The position numbers were made by a program, and so were the translations under genes. From NCBI RefSeq assembly GCF_947496725.1, contig NZ_CANMDS010000004.1:310001-374000 (forward strand): a stretch of DNA of 64,000 nucleotides. Direction: 5' to 3'. Below are positions 1 through 8,738 of the stretch, one piece after another (position 1 is the stretch's first letter; every line of letters begins with the position of its first letter). Source of the stretch: an uncultured Dokdonia sp. GTDB taxonomy: Bacteria > Bacteroidota > Bacteroidia > Flavobacteriales > Flavobacteriaceae. The notes under the pieces are model-generated. The model searched no databases. It was not told where the DNA came from and was given only the letters and a program-made list of their open reading frames with translations.

Positions 1-1248
1 TGCCTCGTCAAAGAGTGTGATATACGTACTGTCTTCTAGTACCTCTTTTGAAAACTCGTGCACGTTTGAGTTAAACTCATCCTTGTTTGTAAAAACAGAA
101 GATACTTGATCTATTAATGTAGGTGAGCGACCGTCTGCAAAGAAGTTTTGCTGGAAAACGGTATTTATGAGGGTAGGTGTGTTGCGCTGTAAATTTTTAC
201 CTGCGTTAGAGAGGTTTACTACCATTCCATCTGTGTATGCTTTTTCTGGAATGTGACACGTAGCACAAGCCATTGTACCATTTGCAGAGAGCTTATCATC
301 AAAAAACAATTTTTTACCTAAGGCGATTTGAGCCTCTGTAGGATTCTTATTTACGTTAGGAGTAAAGAATTCCGTATTAAAACTGTTATTTTCAAAAAAG
401 GTAGGCGCATCAAAGTTAAAAGGTGTATTTGTTGTCCCTTCCCATAGGTCGCTAGTTTTTCTTATAGCTACCCAAGTTTTTGTAATAGGAGAGAGGTGAG
501 TGCTCACAAAGGTATAACGGTCAAAGCTATTATAATCTGTATTAGAGCTCATAAAAGCTATTGCTTTGTCGACCTGATTTATAAATGTCTGGTCTAGTGT
601 GGTGTCCTTCTCTTTTATGATAGGTTGTATCGTTACTTTATAAGTGTCTACAAGGTTTTGTAATGAAGCAGCACCTTCTGTAATGCCTAGTTGGCTTACA
701 GGTGTGTCAAAACCAGATATAGAAAAACTAAGTACACGTAACAGTTGCTGGTGTGTAGCTATAAAATAGCGTTGTGGTGTAAGAGCTCGTTTTTCAATAT
801 TCTTTTTTAGAGTAGCGAGTAGGCCTGTGGTAATCTTTAGTTCTTTTTTGTATTGTGGAGTTGGTGTTCCTCCTTCATAGATAGATTCTTCTATCTTTTG
901 TAGACCTACAGGATTCATTGTGCGGTCATTGTCCTCTTTATAAATAGGTAAGGCCGGTCCATTTGCACGATGACCTACTTCTGGGTTGAGGTAAGAGGCG
1001 TAGGGTTCTGCTTTTTTAAACGCAAGTCTAGTGTTGTTAAAAATCTTTTTGGCATCTGGATGTGATGCCGTAATCTCATTTAGAGAGTCAAGACCTGCGA
1101 GGGCATTATTTAGTTCTTGTAAGTAAATAGCTCTTGCAGCTTCCCAGTCTGGGGCTATATTTTTTTTATATGAAGTGTCTTGCTCTTGCTTGCAAGAAAG
1201 GGTTAAGTGTATCGCTAGTAGGCAAATTAATAAACGTAAGTAATTCAT
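1..1248 (-). CDS. Di-haem cytochrome c peroxidase-like lipoprotein (partial, 3' end outside window)
   Basis: The frame opens at an ATG at 1248 and runs off position 1 (416 codons), so the C-terminus is missing. A short hydrophobic leader ends in Ser-Cys at residue 19, a Bacteroidota-type lipobox, so the protein is probably anchored in the envelope facing the periplasm. About 280 residues of helical, family-unassigned sequence come first. Then comes a CCP/MauG-type region with the haem motif CATCH at residues 328-332, followed by GMVVNL and RNTPTLIN, typical of bacterial di-haem peroxidases; the second haem site would lie outside the window. Known family members reduce H2O2 with electrons from c-type cytochromes. 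The long N-terminal extension may be a separate domain. Confident for the family, unsure of substrate. Confidence 0.85.
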   Translation of the reverse strand, partial: MNYLRLLICLLAIHLTLSCKQEQDTSYKKNIAPDWEAARAIYLQELNNALAGLDSLNEITASHPDAKKIFNNTRLAFKKAEPYASYLNPEVGHRANGPALPIYKEDNDRTMNPVGLQKIEESIYEGGTPTPQYKKELKITTGLLATLKKNIEKRALTPQRYFIATHQQLLRVLSFSISGFDTPVSQLGITEGAASLQNLVDTYKVTIQPIIKEKDTTLDQTFINQVDKAIAFMSSNTDYNSFDRYTFVSTHLSPITKTWVAIRKTSDLWEGTTNTPFNFDAPTFFENNSFNTEFFTPNVNKNPTEAQIALGKKLFFDDKLSANGTMACATCHIPEKAYTDGMVVNLSNAGKNLQRNTPTLINTVFQQNFFADGRSPTLIDQVSSVFTNKDEFNSNVHEFSKEVLEDSTYITLFDEA

Positions 1249-1266
1249 AACAATGTAATTATAATT

Positions 1267-1298
1267 AAAGCGCAATCACCTTAAAGGGATTGCGCTTT
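1267..1298 (-). terminator. Rho-independent terminator of the collagen-like lipoprotein gene
   Basis: An 11-bp perfect stem (AAAGCGCAATC at 1267-1277 with GATTGCGCTTT at 1288-1298) encloses a 10-nt loop. It lies between the stop codon at 1331 and the next minus-strand start at 1248, and is followed on the minus strand by an AT-rich run. Confidence 0.75.
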
Positions 1299-1330
1299 TA
1301 GTATTTCCGAATGGCTAATCCGGGAGGATA

Positions 1331-2917
1331 TTATCTAGGTAAACCTTTAAGTAATACTACTTGAGATGCTTGGTTATCTTCATATGTAGAGTTGATATGT
1401 CCATCAAGTCCAGCAAAGTCACTGTTTCTCCAGTAGTGTGGCTGTATGTTTAATATAAAAGTGTTAGGCACTCCTACTTTATCTGATATATCTATAAGTG
1501 CTCCAAACTCTCCACTAAGTCCTGTGCTATTATCATCTGCAAGGTCTTGACGTACTACAAGCTCAAGTACTTGCTGTATGTTTACACCATTTAAGTCAGA
1601 CTGGTAGATGTATGCTGCGTGACCTCTAGAAAAAGAGTTAGGATCTTCTTGTACATATACAAAGTTCTCAGTTACAGTGATATTATCTGGGCTTTGTAAA
1701 GCTGCCAGGTTACCATCTTGATTATTTGTATCTGTATTACCACTTATGATTTGAGTAAGTTTACCTTCTAGTGGGTTTGTTTCATCTAGGTTTAACTTGT
1801 ATACCGTTCCCCAGTCATTGTAAGTACCTTGACCTGGACCACGACCTGTAACTGCAAAGTATACGTTTCTACCATTTGCATCAGATCCTTTTTGGTAATC
1901 TACATCTTCTACTCTCATAAACTGAGAAGCAAATACGTCGTTACACGCGCTTTCCATTTCATTTTTAGTAAGAGCAGCACCGTTTGGTATCTCAACAAAC
2001 TCTACGTCATATTCTGTCTGGAAGTCTAGTGAAGACTCGTTGTAAGCCGTGTTAGGAGCAACATCTACAACGTTACCAGCACCGTCACCTACTTGCTTAA
2101 GACGTAATACGTAAATAGAACCACCTGTAAAATCTGCATCACCAGCAGTAGAGTAGTACATAGATACTTGACCTTCTGAGTTACTAGAGTCATCATCACC
2201 ACCTACTATTACTGTAGCACCAGGATAAGCGTTTTGTGGTAATGGAGTTGCGTTTTCCCAAGAGAATTCACCTAGTGCATCAAGACCAAAATCTGCTTGA
2301 GGTGTTGGAGTAGACGTTCTAGGGTCTATAGCTTTTACATCATAGTGTATACTTTCTGAAGCACTTAAGAAAATGTCTTCTGTTCCACCGTGTATATCTG
2401 CTTCCCACATAGTAGCACTACACTGGCGTGCAAAGTCTGATACTCCAGAGTCTAGTAAGTAATCTCCAGAGATAGGCATTAAGTTCTGGTCAAAACGGAT
2501 ACGTGCAACTGCATAACTGTCTTCACAGTTTGTTACAAATATGTAGTCTTCTCCATCTTGTAAGAACCCTGCACCATCTGCAGATCCTGCAAGTTGAAAA
2601 TTTCCTCCTATTACATCTGGAGTAGATACAAGTGAGAAAGCTTCTACGTAGTTAAACTGTGAGCTCATTGCAACAAGTGGAGCCGTAGGAGATTTGTCAG
2701 AAAACATAGTTTCTCCTGGTTCAAAATCTTCTCCATCTACACCATCTTCTCCATTTGACCCGTCTGCACCGTCTTGTCCATCTGCGCCATCTTGTCCGTC
2801 TACACCGTCTATTCCGTCCAGACCATTCATTCCATCTACGCCATCTTCACAACTTGTGAAAGCTGCTGTTGCTGCTACAAAAAGCAGACTTAAAAAAACT
2901 GATTTGAAAGTTTTCAT
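1331..2917 (-). CDS. Lipoprotein with collagen-like Gly-X-Y repeats and a PhoX/DUF839-like domain
   Basis: 528 residues. The signal peptide ends at the lipobox Cys23 (FTSC). Thirteen consecutive Gly-X-Y triplets follow, with Gly at 26, 29, 32 and so on to 62, mostly G-x-D/N and strongly acidic. This is a collagen-like stalk typical of surface-displayed proteins. The remaining ~460 residues look like a beta-propeller; SPDNITV and YVQEDP around residues 405-425 resemble the PDN...ED signature of PhoX/DUF839 proteins, a family that includes calcium-dependent phosphatases. The enzymatic role is inference. It has its own terminator downstream and sits behind the cytochrome c peroxidase-like gene in the same direction. 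Confidence 0.7.
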   Translation of the reverse strand: MKTFKSVFLSLLFVAATAAFTSCEDGVDGMNGLDGIDGVDGQDGADGQDGADGSNGEDGVDGEDFEPGETMFSDKSPTAPLVAMSSQFNYVEAFSLVSTPDVIGGNFQLAGSADGAGFLQDGEDYIFVTNCEDSYAVARIRFDQNLMPISGDYLLDSGVSDFARQCSATMWEADIHGGTEDIFLSASESIHYDVKAIDPRTSTPTPQADFGLDALGEFSWENATPLPQNAYPGATVIVGGDDDSSNSEGQVSMYYSTAGDADFTGGSIYVLRLKQVGDGAGNVVDVAPNTAYNESSLDFQTEYDVEFVEIPNGAALTKNEMESACNDVFASQFMRVEDVDYQKGSDANGRNVYFAVTGRGPGQGTYNDWGTVYKLNLDETNPLEGKLTQIISGNTDTNNQDGNLAALQSPDNITVTENFVYVQEDPNSFSRGHAAYIYQSDLNGVNIQQVLELVVRQDLADDNSTGLSGEFGALIDISDKVGVPNTFILNIQPHYWRNSDFAGLDGHINSTYEDNQASQVVLLKGLPR

Positions 2918-3277
2918 TGTAAAATAATATTTTTTGAGTGGTTAATTTGTGTGTTTGTATGAGGGTCTAAATTAGAATTGTATCTCTTTTTACAGGTTAA
3001 TTAAGCGTAGCTTTTATATTAAATTGATGTGTATTTATTGTTACTGATTTTACAGTAATTTAAAGACAGATTTTACGTAGAGTTAACCTTTTGGTTTTTT
3101 GATATTTCTATTTTATACGGGTAAAACCTATCATTATTGAAGGGTCATTTTTAGATTGGACAGACCTTTCGGCAATGAGCCGCTTTACTTTTAAGAGTTT
3201 GGTTTTCGCTTTCGCGAAAGCGTAATACATCTTTTAACACCACTTTTAAGTGAGATGTCGTAATTTTAAAAGAAAAA
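2918..3277. other. Divergent intergenic region, 360 bp
   Basis: AT-rich spacer between two divergent genes. It must carry promoters for both sides, but I see no convincing -33/-7 pair. Its only clear structure is a perfect copy of the dispersed palindrome at 3207-3222. No supported open frame: the minus-strand frame crossing 3151-3417 overlaps the real plus-strand gene. Confidence 0.6.
3207..3222. repeat. Dispersed palindrome copy 1 (perfect 16 bp, intergenic)
   Basis: CGCTTTCGCGAAAGCG, a perfect 8+8 bp inverted repeat with a TCGCGA centre, 56 bp upstream of the start codon at 3278. Confidence 0.95.
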
Positions 3278-3724
3278 ATGACGCCTAGATTAGAACAAGC
3301 ACTTGATAAATTGTACACTGCGTTGTACACGGGGAAGCTCAATCCCGAGTGTTGTACAGCCTGCGCGGTGGGTACTATATGTGACACGGTAGATGCCTGG
3401 AAGCACTTTACAGACACACACGGCTCTTTACAGCTTAACTATGTGGGAAAGGTTAATGAAGGTTTTGGCCGCAGGCTCTATGGGTATCTTCCTAGCGAGC
3501 TATTAGAAATAGAAGCGGTTTTCTTAAAAGCGTGTGGGTATGAGTTACCGCTTACGCGAAAATCAAAACGTCCACAACATCCTACATCGCAAGAAACATT
3601 ATATAATGGTATGCGTGCCGTTATTGCTTTTTTATGTGAGCTAGATGGTGTAGAAGATGTTATGGAGATTGAACAGAACCTACTACATACAAACCTAAGC
3701 TCTGTAACACACGCTACGGTTTAA
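3278..3724 (+). CDS. Conserved flavobacterial Cys-rich protein of unknown function
   Basis: 148 residues, soluble, no signal peptide. The N-terminal third carries a cysteine cluster (PECCTACAVG at about 23-32, then Cys35), followed by HGSLQLNYVG and a GYLPSELLEIE segment. As far as I recall, proteins of this type are common in Flavobacteriaceae and are often auto-annotated as NqrF, the flavin/2Fe-2S subunit of Na+-NQR. I see no FAD-, NADH- or plant-ferredoxin-type motif, and it is far too short for NqrF (~400 residues), so I do not use that name. The cysteines could bind metal. It stands alone, ending 230 bp before the TldD-like gene. Confidence 0.7.
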   Translation: MTPRLEQALDKLYTALYTGKLNPECCTACAVGTICDTVDAWKHFTDTHGSLQLNYVGKVNEGFGRRLYGYLPSELLEIEAVFLKACGYELPLTRKSKRPQHPTSQETLYNGMRAVIAFLCELDGVEDVMEIEQNLLHTNLSSVTHATV

Positions 3725-3954
3725 AACCTAAAAATGTAAGCCTCTTACTGTTTGTGATTTACAATATATAAGTGACATCTTTTTGAGATTTAAAAGAGGT
3801 GTCTCTGGGTGAGTATGCCTTAGGTTTAAGAAAATTTTAAGTTTTTATTAGCATAACGATTTTAGCTAGATTTCGTATTAATTCTGATATTATGGTGCTT
3901 TTAACATTATTTGTTAAGAATATCTAACAAACGCAATCTAATACAGACAATCTT

Positions 3955-5589
3955 ATGAAAAGAAGAAACTTTGTCCAACTAGCCGGAATGGGTGCTGGTG
4001 CTGTGATGATGCCTTCCCTATTAATGGGAAATAACATCCCTACAGAGGCACTCCTAGAACCAGGAATGGATATACTAATGAAAAAACAAATGGCAGATGT
4101 TGCTCTTAACACAGCAAAAAGCCTAGGAGCTTCTTATGCAGATGCTCGTATAGGTAGATATCTTAACCAGTTTGTACGTACTAGAGAAGATAAAGTACAA
4201 GGGGTTGTAAACACAGAGTCTTTTGGAATAGGAGTGCGTGTGATTGCAAATGGTACTTGGGGATTTGCATCTACAAATGATGTATCACCAGACGGTATTA
4301 AAAAAGCAACAGAGCAAGCAGTCGCAATAGCAAAAGCAAACTCAAAGTTTCAAACAGAGCCAGTAGTACTTGCACCAGAAGCATCATATGGTGAAGTCTC
4401 TTGGAAAACCCCTATCAAAAAAGATTTTAAAGAAGTGCCAGTTTCAGAGAAAGTAGATTTACTACTCACTGCAAATGCTGCTGCACAATCTAGCGGAGCA
4501 AACTTTGTAAACTCTGCCTTGTTTATGGTAAATGAACAAAAATATTTTGCCTCTACAGAAGGGTCTTACATAGATCAAGATGTACACCGCATCTGGCCTA
4601 CATTTGGTGTAACTGCTGTAGGTGGAGGTAAGTTTAAGACTAGACAAGCTATGAGTGCACCTATGGGAATGGGGTATGAGTATCTAGATGGTCTTGCGTC
4701 AGAAAAACTAGAAGGTCCAGAAGGACTTAAATTATATAGAGGCAGCTATGATATGGTAGAAGATGCTACCACTGCAGCAAAGCAAGCAAGAGAAATGCTT
4801 ACAGCAAAGTCTGTAGATGCTGGTAAGTACGATCTTGTACTAGAGCCTAACCACTTAGGATTAACCATACACGAGTCTGTAGGTCACCCTACAGAACTAG
4901 ATCGAGTACTAGGGTATGAAGCAAACTATGCAGGTACAAGCTTTGCCACCATAGATAAGTGGAAGTCTAAAAACTTCAAGTATGGTAGCGACCTTGTAAA
5001 TATTGTGGCAGATAAAACACAAGTAGGATCACTAGGAGCCGTAGGATGGGATGACGAAGGTGTAAAAACTAAAAAGTGGGACATTATACGTAACGGTGTA
5101 CTAGTAAACTATCAAGCAATACGTGATCAAGTAAAAATGATAGATCAAAACGAGTCTCACGGTTGCTGTTATGCACAGAGTTGGAATGATGTTCAATTCC
5201 AGCGTATGCCTAATATCTCTCTAGAGCCTGGTAAAGAACCATATTCTATAAACGATATGATTAAAGATGTAGAAAAAGGAATCTACATAGCCGGTAGAGG
5301 ATCTTACTCTATAGACCAGCAGCGTTATAACTTCCAGTTTGGAGGGACGATGTACTACGAGATTAAAGATGGTAAGATAGCAGGTATGCTTAATGATGTT
5401 GCTTACCAGTCTAACACGCAAGAGTTCTGGAACTCTTGTGCTAAGATTTGTGATAAGGATGACTATCGTCTTTTTGGTTCTTTCTTTGACGGGAAGGGGC
5501 AACCATCACAAGTAAGTGCAGTATCTCACGGGAGCTCGACTTCAAGATTTAATGATATTAATGTAATTAATACCGGGCGTACGGTATAA
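3955..5589 (+). CDS. TldD-like metalloprotease with Tat-type signal
   Basis: 544 residues. The N-terminus KRRNFVQLAGMGAGAV looks like a twin-arginine signal, so unlike cytoplasmic E. coli TldD this copy is probably exported. HESVGH at residues 306-311 is the HExxxH zinc motif of the TldD subunit. TldD pairs with the non-metal subunit TldE/PmbA and degrades unfolded or modified peptides (CcdA, microcin B17 precursor in E. coli). The partner follows 24 bp downstream. The length exceeds E. coli TldD (~480), mostly through the leader. Substrate unknown. Confidence 0.9.
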   Translation: MKRRNFVQLAGMGAGAVMMPSLLMGNNIPTEALLEPGMDILMKKQMADVALNTAKSLGASYADARIGRYLNQFVRTREDKVQGVVNTESFGIGVRVIANGTWGFASTNDVSPDGIKKATEQAVAIAKANSKFQTEPVVLAPEASYGEVSWKTPIKKDFKEVPVSEKVDLLLTANAAAQSSGANFVNSALFMVNEQKYFASTEGSYIDQDVHRIWPTFGVTAVGGGKFKTRQAMSAPMGMGYEYLDGLASEKLEGPEGLKLYRGSYDMVEDATTAAKQAREMLTAKSVDAGKYDLVLEPNHLGLTIHESVGHPTELDRVLGYEANYAGTSFATIDKWKSKNFKYGSDLVNIVADKTQVGSLGAVGWDDEGVKTKKWDIIRNGVLVNYQAIRDQVKMIDQNESHGCCYAQSWNDVQFQRMPNISLEPGKEPYSINDMIKDVEKGIYIAGRGSYSIDQQRYNFQFGGTMYYEIKDGKIAGMLNDVAYQSNTQEFWNSCAKICDKDDYRLFGSFFDGKGQPSQVSAVSHGSSTSRFNDINVINTGRTV

Positions 5590-5613
5590 GTCTAACTTTT
5601 AAAAGAATAAATA

Positions 5614-6930
5614 ATGGCAATATTTTCAAAAGAAGAGGCTAGAAAGATATTAGAAAAAGCACTAAGCTTTTCTACTGCAGATGCCTGTGTAGTAAATCTA
5701 GGTGGGAGCCAGGGAGGTAATATACGTTATGCTCGTAACTCGGTATCTACAGCGGGATATCAATCTAACCAGAGTCTTGCGGTTACTGCAAGCTTTGGTA
5801 AAAGATCTGGTACCGCAACTATAGATGAGCTAGATGATGCATCGCTCAAAAAAGTGGTACAACGAGCAGAGGAGCTAGCAAAACTATCTCCAGAAAACCC
5901 AGAGTATATGGAGCCACTAGGCCCACAACAATATGATGAATCAAAAACCTTTGTAGAAGCCACGGCAAACATTACTCCAGAGTATAGAGCAGAGGTTGCA
6001 AATAGTAGTATTACCCCTGCAAAAACAAAGGATGTAACAGCTGCAGGATTTCTAGATGACGGTCAAGGCTTTAGCGCAATGATGAACTCAAACGGGCTAT
6101 TTGCATATAATAAGTCTACAGATGTGAGTTTTACAGTAACGATGCGTACTAATGATGGTACAGGATCGGGATGGGTGACTAGAGATTATAATGACATAAA
6201 TAAGTTTGACTCTTCTGAGGCGTCACAAGTCGCTATAGATAAAGCTGTAATGTCACGACAAGCAAAAGCAATAGAGCCTGGTAAATATACTGTGATATTA
6301 GAACCATCTGCAGGACTTGGATTATTACAAGGCTTAGGAAGGTCACTTAATGCCCGCTCTGCAGATGAGGGACGTAGCTTTATGTCTAAAGAAGGCGGAG
6401 GTACAAAACTGGGAGAAAAAATAGTAGATGAGCGTGTAAACCTATGGTCAGACCCGCTTAATGATGAGGTGCCAGCAGCCACTTGGAATGGAGCAGGTCA
6501 ACCACTGAAGAAAACTACCTGGATAGAAAATGGTACAGTTAAGAATCTTGCTTATGGAAGATACTGGGCAAAAGAAAAAGGTGTTGAGCCAGTTCCTTTC
6601 CCAAGTAATTTTATAATGGGAGGTGGTGACGCATCTCTAGATGATTTAATAAAGAGTACAAGAAAGGGAATCTTAGTCACAAGACTGTGGTACATACGCT
6701 CTGTAGATCCACAAACGCTTTTATATACAGGTCTTACCCGTGACGGTACTTTTTATATAGAAAACGGAAAAATCAAATACCCAGTGAAGAATTTCCGCTT
6801 TAATGAGAGTCCTATTATTATGCTTAATAATCTTGAGACCCTCGGGAAGCAGGTGCGTGTAGACGGTAGCTTAATCCCTTATATGAAGGTGAGAGACTTT
6901 ACGTTTACCAGTCTTTCAGATGCGGTATAA
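5614..6930 (+). CDS. TldE/PmbA-like partner of the TldD protease
   Basis: 438 residues of the PmbA/TldE family. It shares the TldD fold (N-terminal DUF-type half, then KYTVILEP, LGRSLNARSADEG and the C-terminal barrel) but has no HExxxH motif, as expected for the non-catalytic subunit. Unlike its partner it has no obvious signal peptide (MAIFSKEEARKIL), which is odd if the two work in the same compartment. Possibilities are that the RR leader of the partner is not used, or that the two are co-exported as a folded Tat complex. It lies 24 bp after the tldD-like stop and is followed by a strong terminator. Confidence 0.88.
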   Translation: MAIFSKEEARKILEKALSFSTADACVVNLGGSQGGNIRYARNSVSTAGYQSNQSLAVTASFGKRSGTATIDELDDASLKKVVQRAEELAKLSPENPEYMEPLGPQQYDESKTFVEATANITPEYRAEVANSSITPAKTKDVTAAGFLDDGQGFSAMMNSNGLFAYNKSTDVSFTVTMRTNDGTGSGWVTRDYNDINKFDSSEASQVAIDKAVMSRQAKAIEPGKYTVILEPSAGLGLLQGLGRSLNARSADEGRSFMSKEGGGTKLGEKIVDERVNLWSDPLNDEVPAATWNGAGQPLKKTTWIENGTVKNLAYGRYWAKEKGVEPVPFPSNFIMGGGDASLDDLIKSTRKGILVTRLWYIRSVDPQTLLYTGLTRDGTFYIENGKIKYPVKNFRFNESPIIMLNNLETLGKQVRVDGSLIPYMKVRDFTFTSLSDAV

Positions 6931-6948
6931 TATAATATAGTTGATAGG

Positions 6949-6985
6949 AAACTGGTTACGGCTTTATGCGGTAGCCAGTTTTTAT
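6949..6985 (+). terminator. Terminator of the tldD/tldE-like operon
   Basis: Stem AAACTGGTTAC (6949-6959) pairs with GTAGCCAGTTT (6971-6981) over 11 bp with one G-U, then a TTTATTTT run. It starts 18 bp after the stop codon. Confidence 0.8.
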
Positions 6986-6993
6986 TTTAAGTA

Positions 6994-7009
6994 CGCTTTC
7001 GCGAAAGCG
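6994..7009. repeat. Dispersed palindrome copy 2 (perfect 16 bp, intergenic)
   Basis: CGCTTTCGCGAAAGCG directly after the tldE-like terminator and 40 bp before the DUF4159 start. Confidence 0.95.
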
Positions 7010-7049
7010 TAATACAAACAATCACACTTTACATAAGTTACATAAGGTA

Positions 7050-7670
7050 ATGCCTAATAAATTTTTCTTCACACGCTTACAATACGAATCTGGAGATTGG
7101 GATGTAGACCAGCGTATGCCGTCTAACTTGCTTAACTCTCTGGTAGAGTACACCACGCTAGATGTAGATACAAAGGAAAATATCATAACACTGGCTAGTG
7201 ATGATATTTTTAAATCGCCCTTTTGCTATATCTCTGGGCATAAACTGGTGCAGTTTTCTAAGAAGGAAAAAGAAAATTTTAAACGTTATGTGGAGAATGG
7301 AGGCTTTGTCTTTGCAGATGATTGTAACCACGATATAGACGGCCTATTTGCAAAGTCTTTTGAACGACAGATGGAGGAAATTTTTGGTCAAGATAGCCTC
7401 AAAAAAATTCCTAATGATCACGAGATTTATAATGTCTTTTTTGAATTTGAAGATGGTCCACCCACCACCTCACAAGAGCTTAACGGCTGGGGAGATGACC
7501 TCGTGCACGATTACCTTAAGGCAATAGAGATAAATGGGAGAATAGGCGTGCTGTATAGCAATAAAGATTACGGCTGTGAGTGGGATTATGATTTTAGAAA
7601 CAAGCGCTGGTATAAAATAGACAATACCCGTTTTGGGGTAAATATTGTGATGTATGCCCTTACCTCATAG
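7050..7670 (+). CDS. DUF4159 domain protein
   Basis: 206 residues, no leader. It opens with FFFTRLQYESGDWDVD and NLLNSLVEYT, the N-terminal signature of DUF4159, and has GGFVFADDCN near residue 90, reminiscent of glutamine-amidotransferase-like folds. DUF4159 genes commonly accompany MoxR, DUF58 and BatA genes, as here, which points to an envelope-associated AAA+ chaperone system. It is the first gene of a co-directional series ending at 14901. Function is unknown; the family call is good. Confidence 0.85.
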   Translation: MPNKFFFTRLQYESGDWDVDQRMPSNLLNSLVEYTTLDVDTKENIITLASDDIFKSPFCYISGHKLVQFSKKEKENFKRYVENGGFVFADDCNHDIDGLFAKSFERQMEEIFGQDSLKKIPNDHEIYNVFFEFEDGPPTTSQELNGWGDDLVHDYLKAIEINGRIGVLYSNKDYGCEWDYDFRNKRWYKIDNTRFGVNIVMYALTS

Positions 7671-7731
7671 TATCGTTTTAATGATGCAGTCTTGCGAGCC
7701 AAGAAATAACCAATTTTAAATTGAAAATTGA

Positions 7732-8733
7732 ATGAAACAAGAGTTAGTCACACTACAGCAGGAGGTAAATAGTCTTACTTCAAAACTAGGTGATCTTAAA
7801 AAAGAAATAGCAAAGGTTATCATAGGCCAAGAAGATACAGTAGAGCAGTTACTTATCACATTTCTAGCTGGTGGTCACGCTTTACTAGAAGGAGTCCCAG
7901 GGCTGGCAAAAACGCTTATGATAAGGACCTTATCACAGGCTATAGATCTCGACTTTAAGCGCATACAGTTTACACCAGACCTAATGCCGTCAGATATTGT
8001 AGGTACAGAGATTCTAGAAGAAGATCACAGCACCGGTAAAAAATCTTTTGAGTTTAAGAAAGGACCCATATTTGCAAATATTATACTGGCAGATGAGATT
8101 AACAGAACCCCGCCAAAAACACAGGCAGCGCTGCTAGAGGCAATGCAAGAGTTTGAGGTTACCTATTCTGGTAAAACCTATGAACTAGAGCGCCCGTTTT
8201 TTATACTTGCAACGCAAAACCCTATAGAGCAATCTGGAACCTTTCCTTTACCAGAGGCGCAACAAGATCGTTTCTTATTTTATATAAAAATAGGGTATCC
8301 TACAGCAAGCGAAGAAAAGCATATTTTAAAAAGTACAACAGGCGGAGTAAAGCAAAAGGTACAACCCGTACTAAGTGGTGCCGAAATTTTGAGATTACAA
8401 GAGCTTGTAAGGCAAGTGCCTATAAGTGATAATCTTATAGACTTTGTAAGCACAATTGTACGTGCAACACGACCAGAGACTACCACAAATGATTTTGTAA
8501 AGCAATGGGTAGGTTGGGGAGCAGGTCCCAGAGCCGGGCAAGCTATGATACTCACAGCAAAAGCAAGAGCACTATCACAGGGTCGTATAGCAGTGACACT
8601 AGATGATATTAAAAACGTGGCTCTACCAGTACTTCGTCATAGAGTGATTGTAAACTTTAAAGCAGAGGCAGAGGGTATTACTTCAGATACGGTGACGCGT
8701 CAATTATTAGATCATACAGACTTTAGCGCATAA
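7732..8733 (+). CDS. MoxR-family AAA+ ATPase
   Basis: 333 residues, the usual length for MoxR. Walker A is GVPGLAKT (54-61), Walker B has D121-E122 in ILADEINR, and the sensor 1 region is ATQNPIEQ. MoxR ATPases act as chaperones or metal-insertion helpers, working with VWA- or DUF58-containing partners. Here the DUF58 gene starts 5 bp downstream and BatA follows, so the three probably form one membrane-linked complex. The ATG start gives a coiled N-terminal helix (LQQEVNSLTSKLGDL), normal for the family. Confidence 0.95.
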   Translation: MKQELVTLQQEVNSLTSKLGDLKKEIAKVIIGQEDTVEQLLITFLAGGHALLEGVPGLAKTLMIRTLSQAIDLDFKRIQFTPDLMPSDIVGTEILEEDHSTGKKSFEFKKGPIFANIILADEINRTPPKTQAALLEAMQEFEVTYSGKTYELERPFFILATQNPIEQSGTFPLPEAQQDRFLFYIKIGYPTASEEKHILKSTTGGVKQKVQPVLSGAEILRLQELVRQVPISDNLIDFVSTIVRATRPETTTNDFVKQWVGWGAGPRAGQAMILTAKARALSQGRIAVTLDDIKNVALPVLRHRVIVNFKAEAEGITSDTVTRQLLDHTDFSA

Positions 8734-8738
8734 TATTT

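Noticed and set aside
2694-2927. 77-residue plus-strand frame rich in Pro and Ser
   Set aside because: It is the antisense of the collagen-like repeats of the minus-strand lipoprotein; its periodicity is a mirror of the Gly-X-Y codons.
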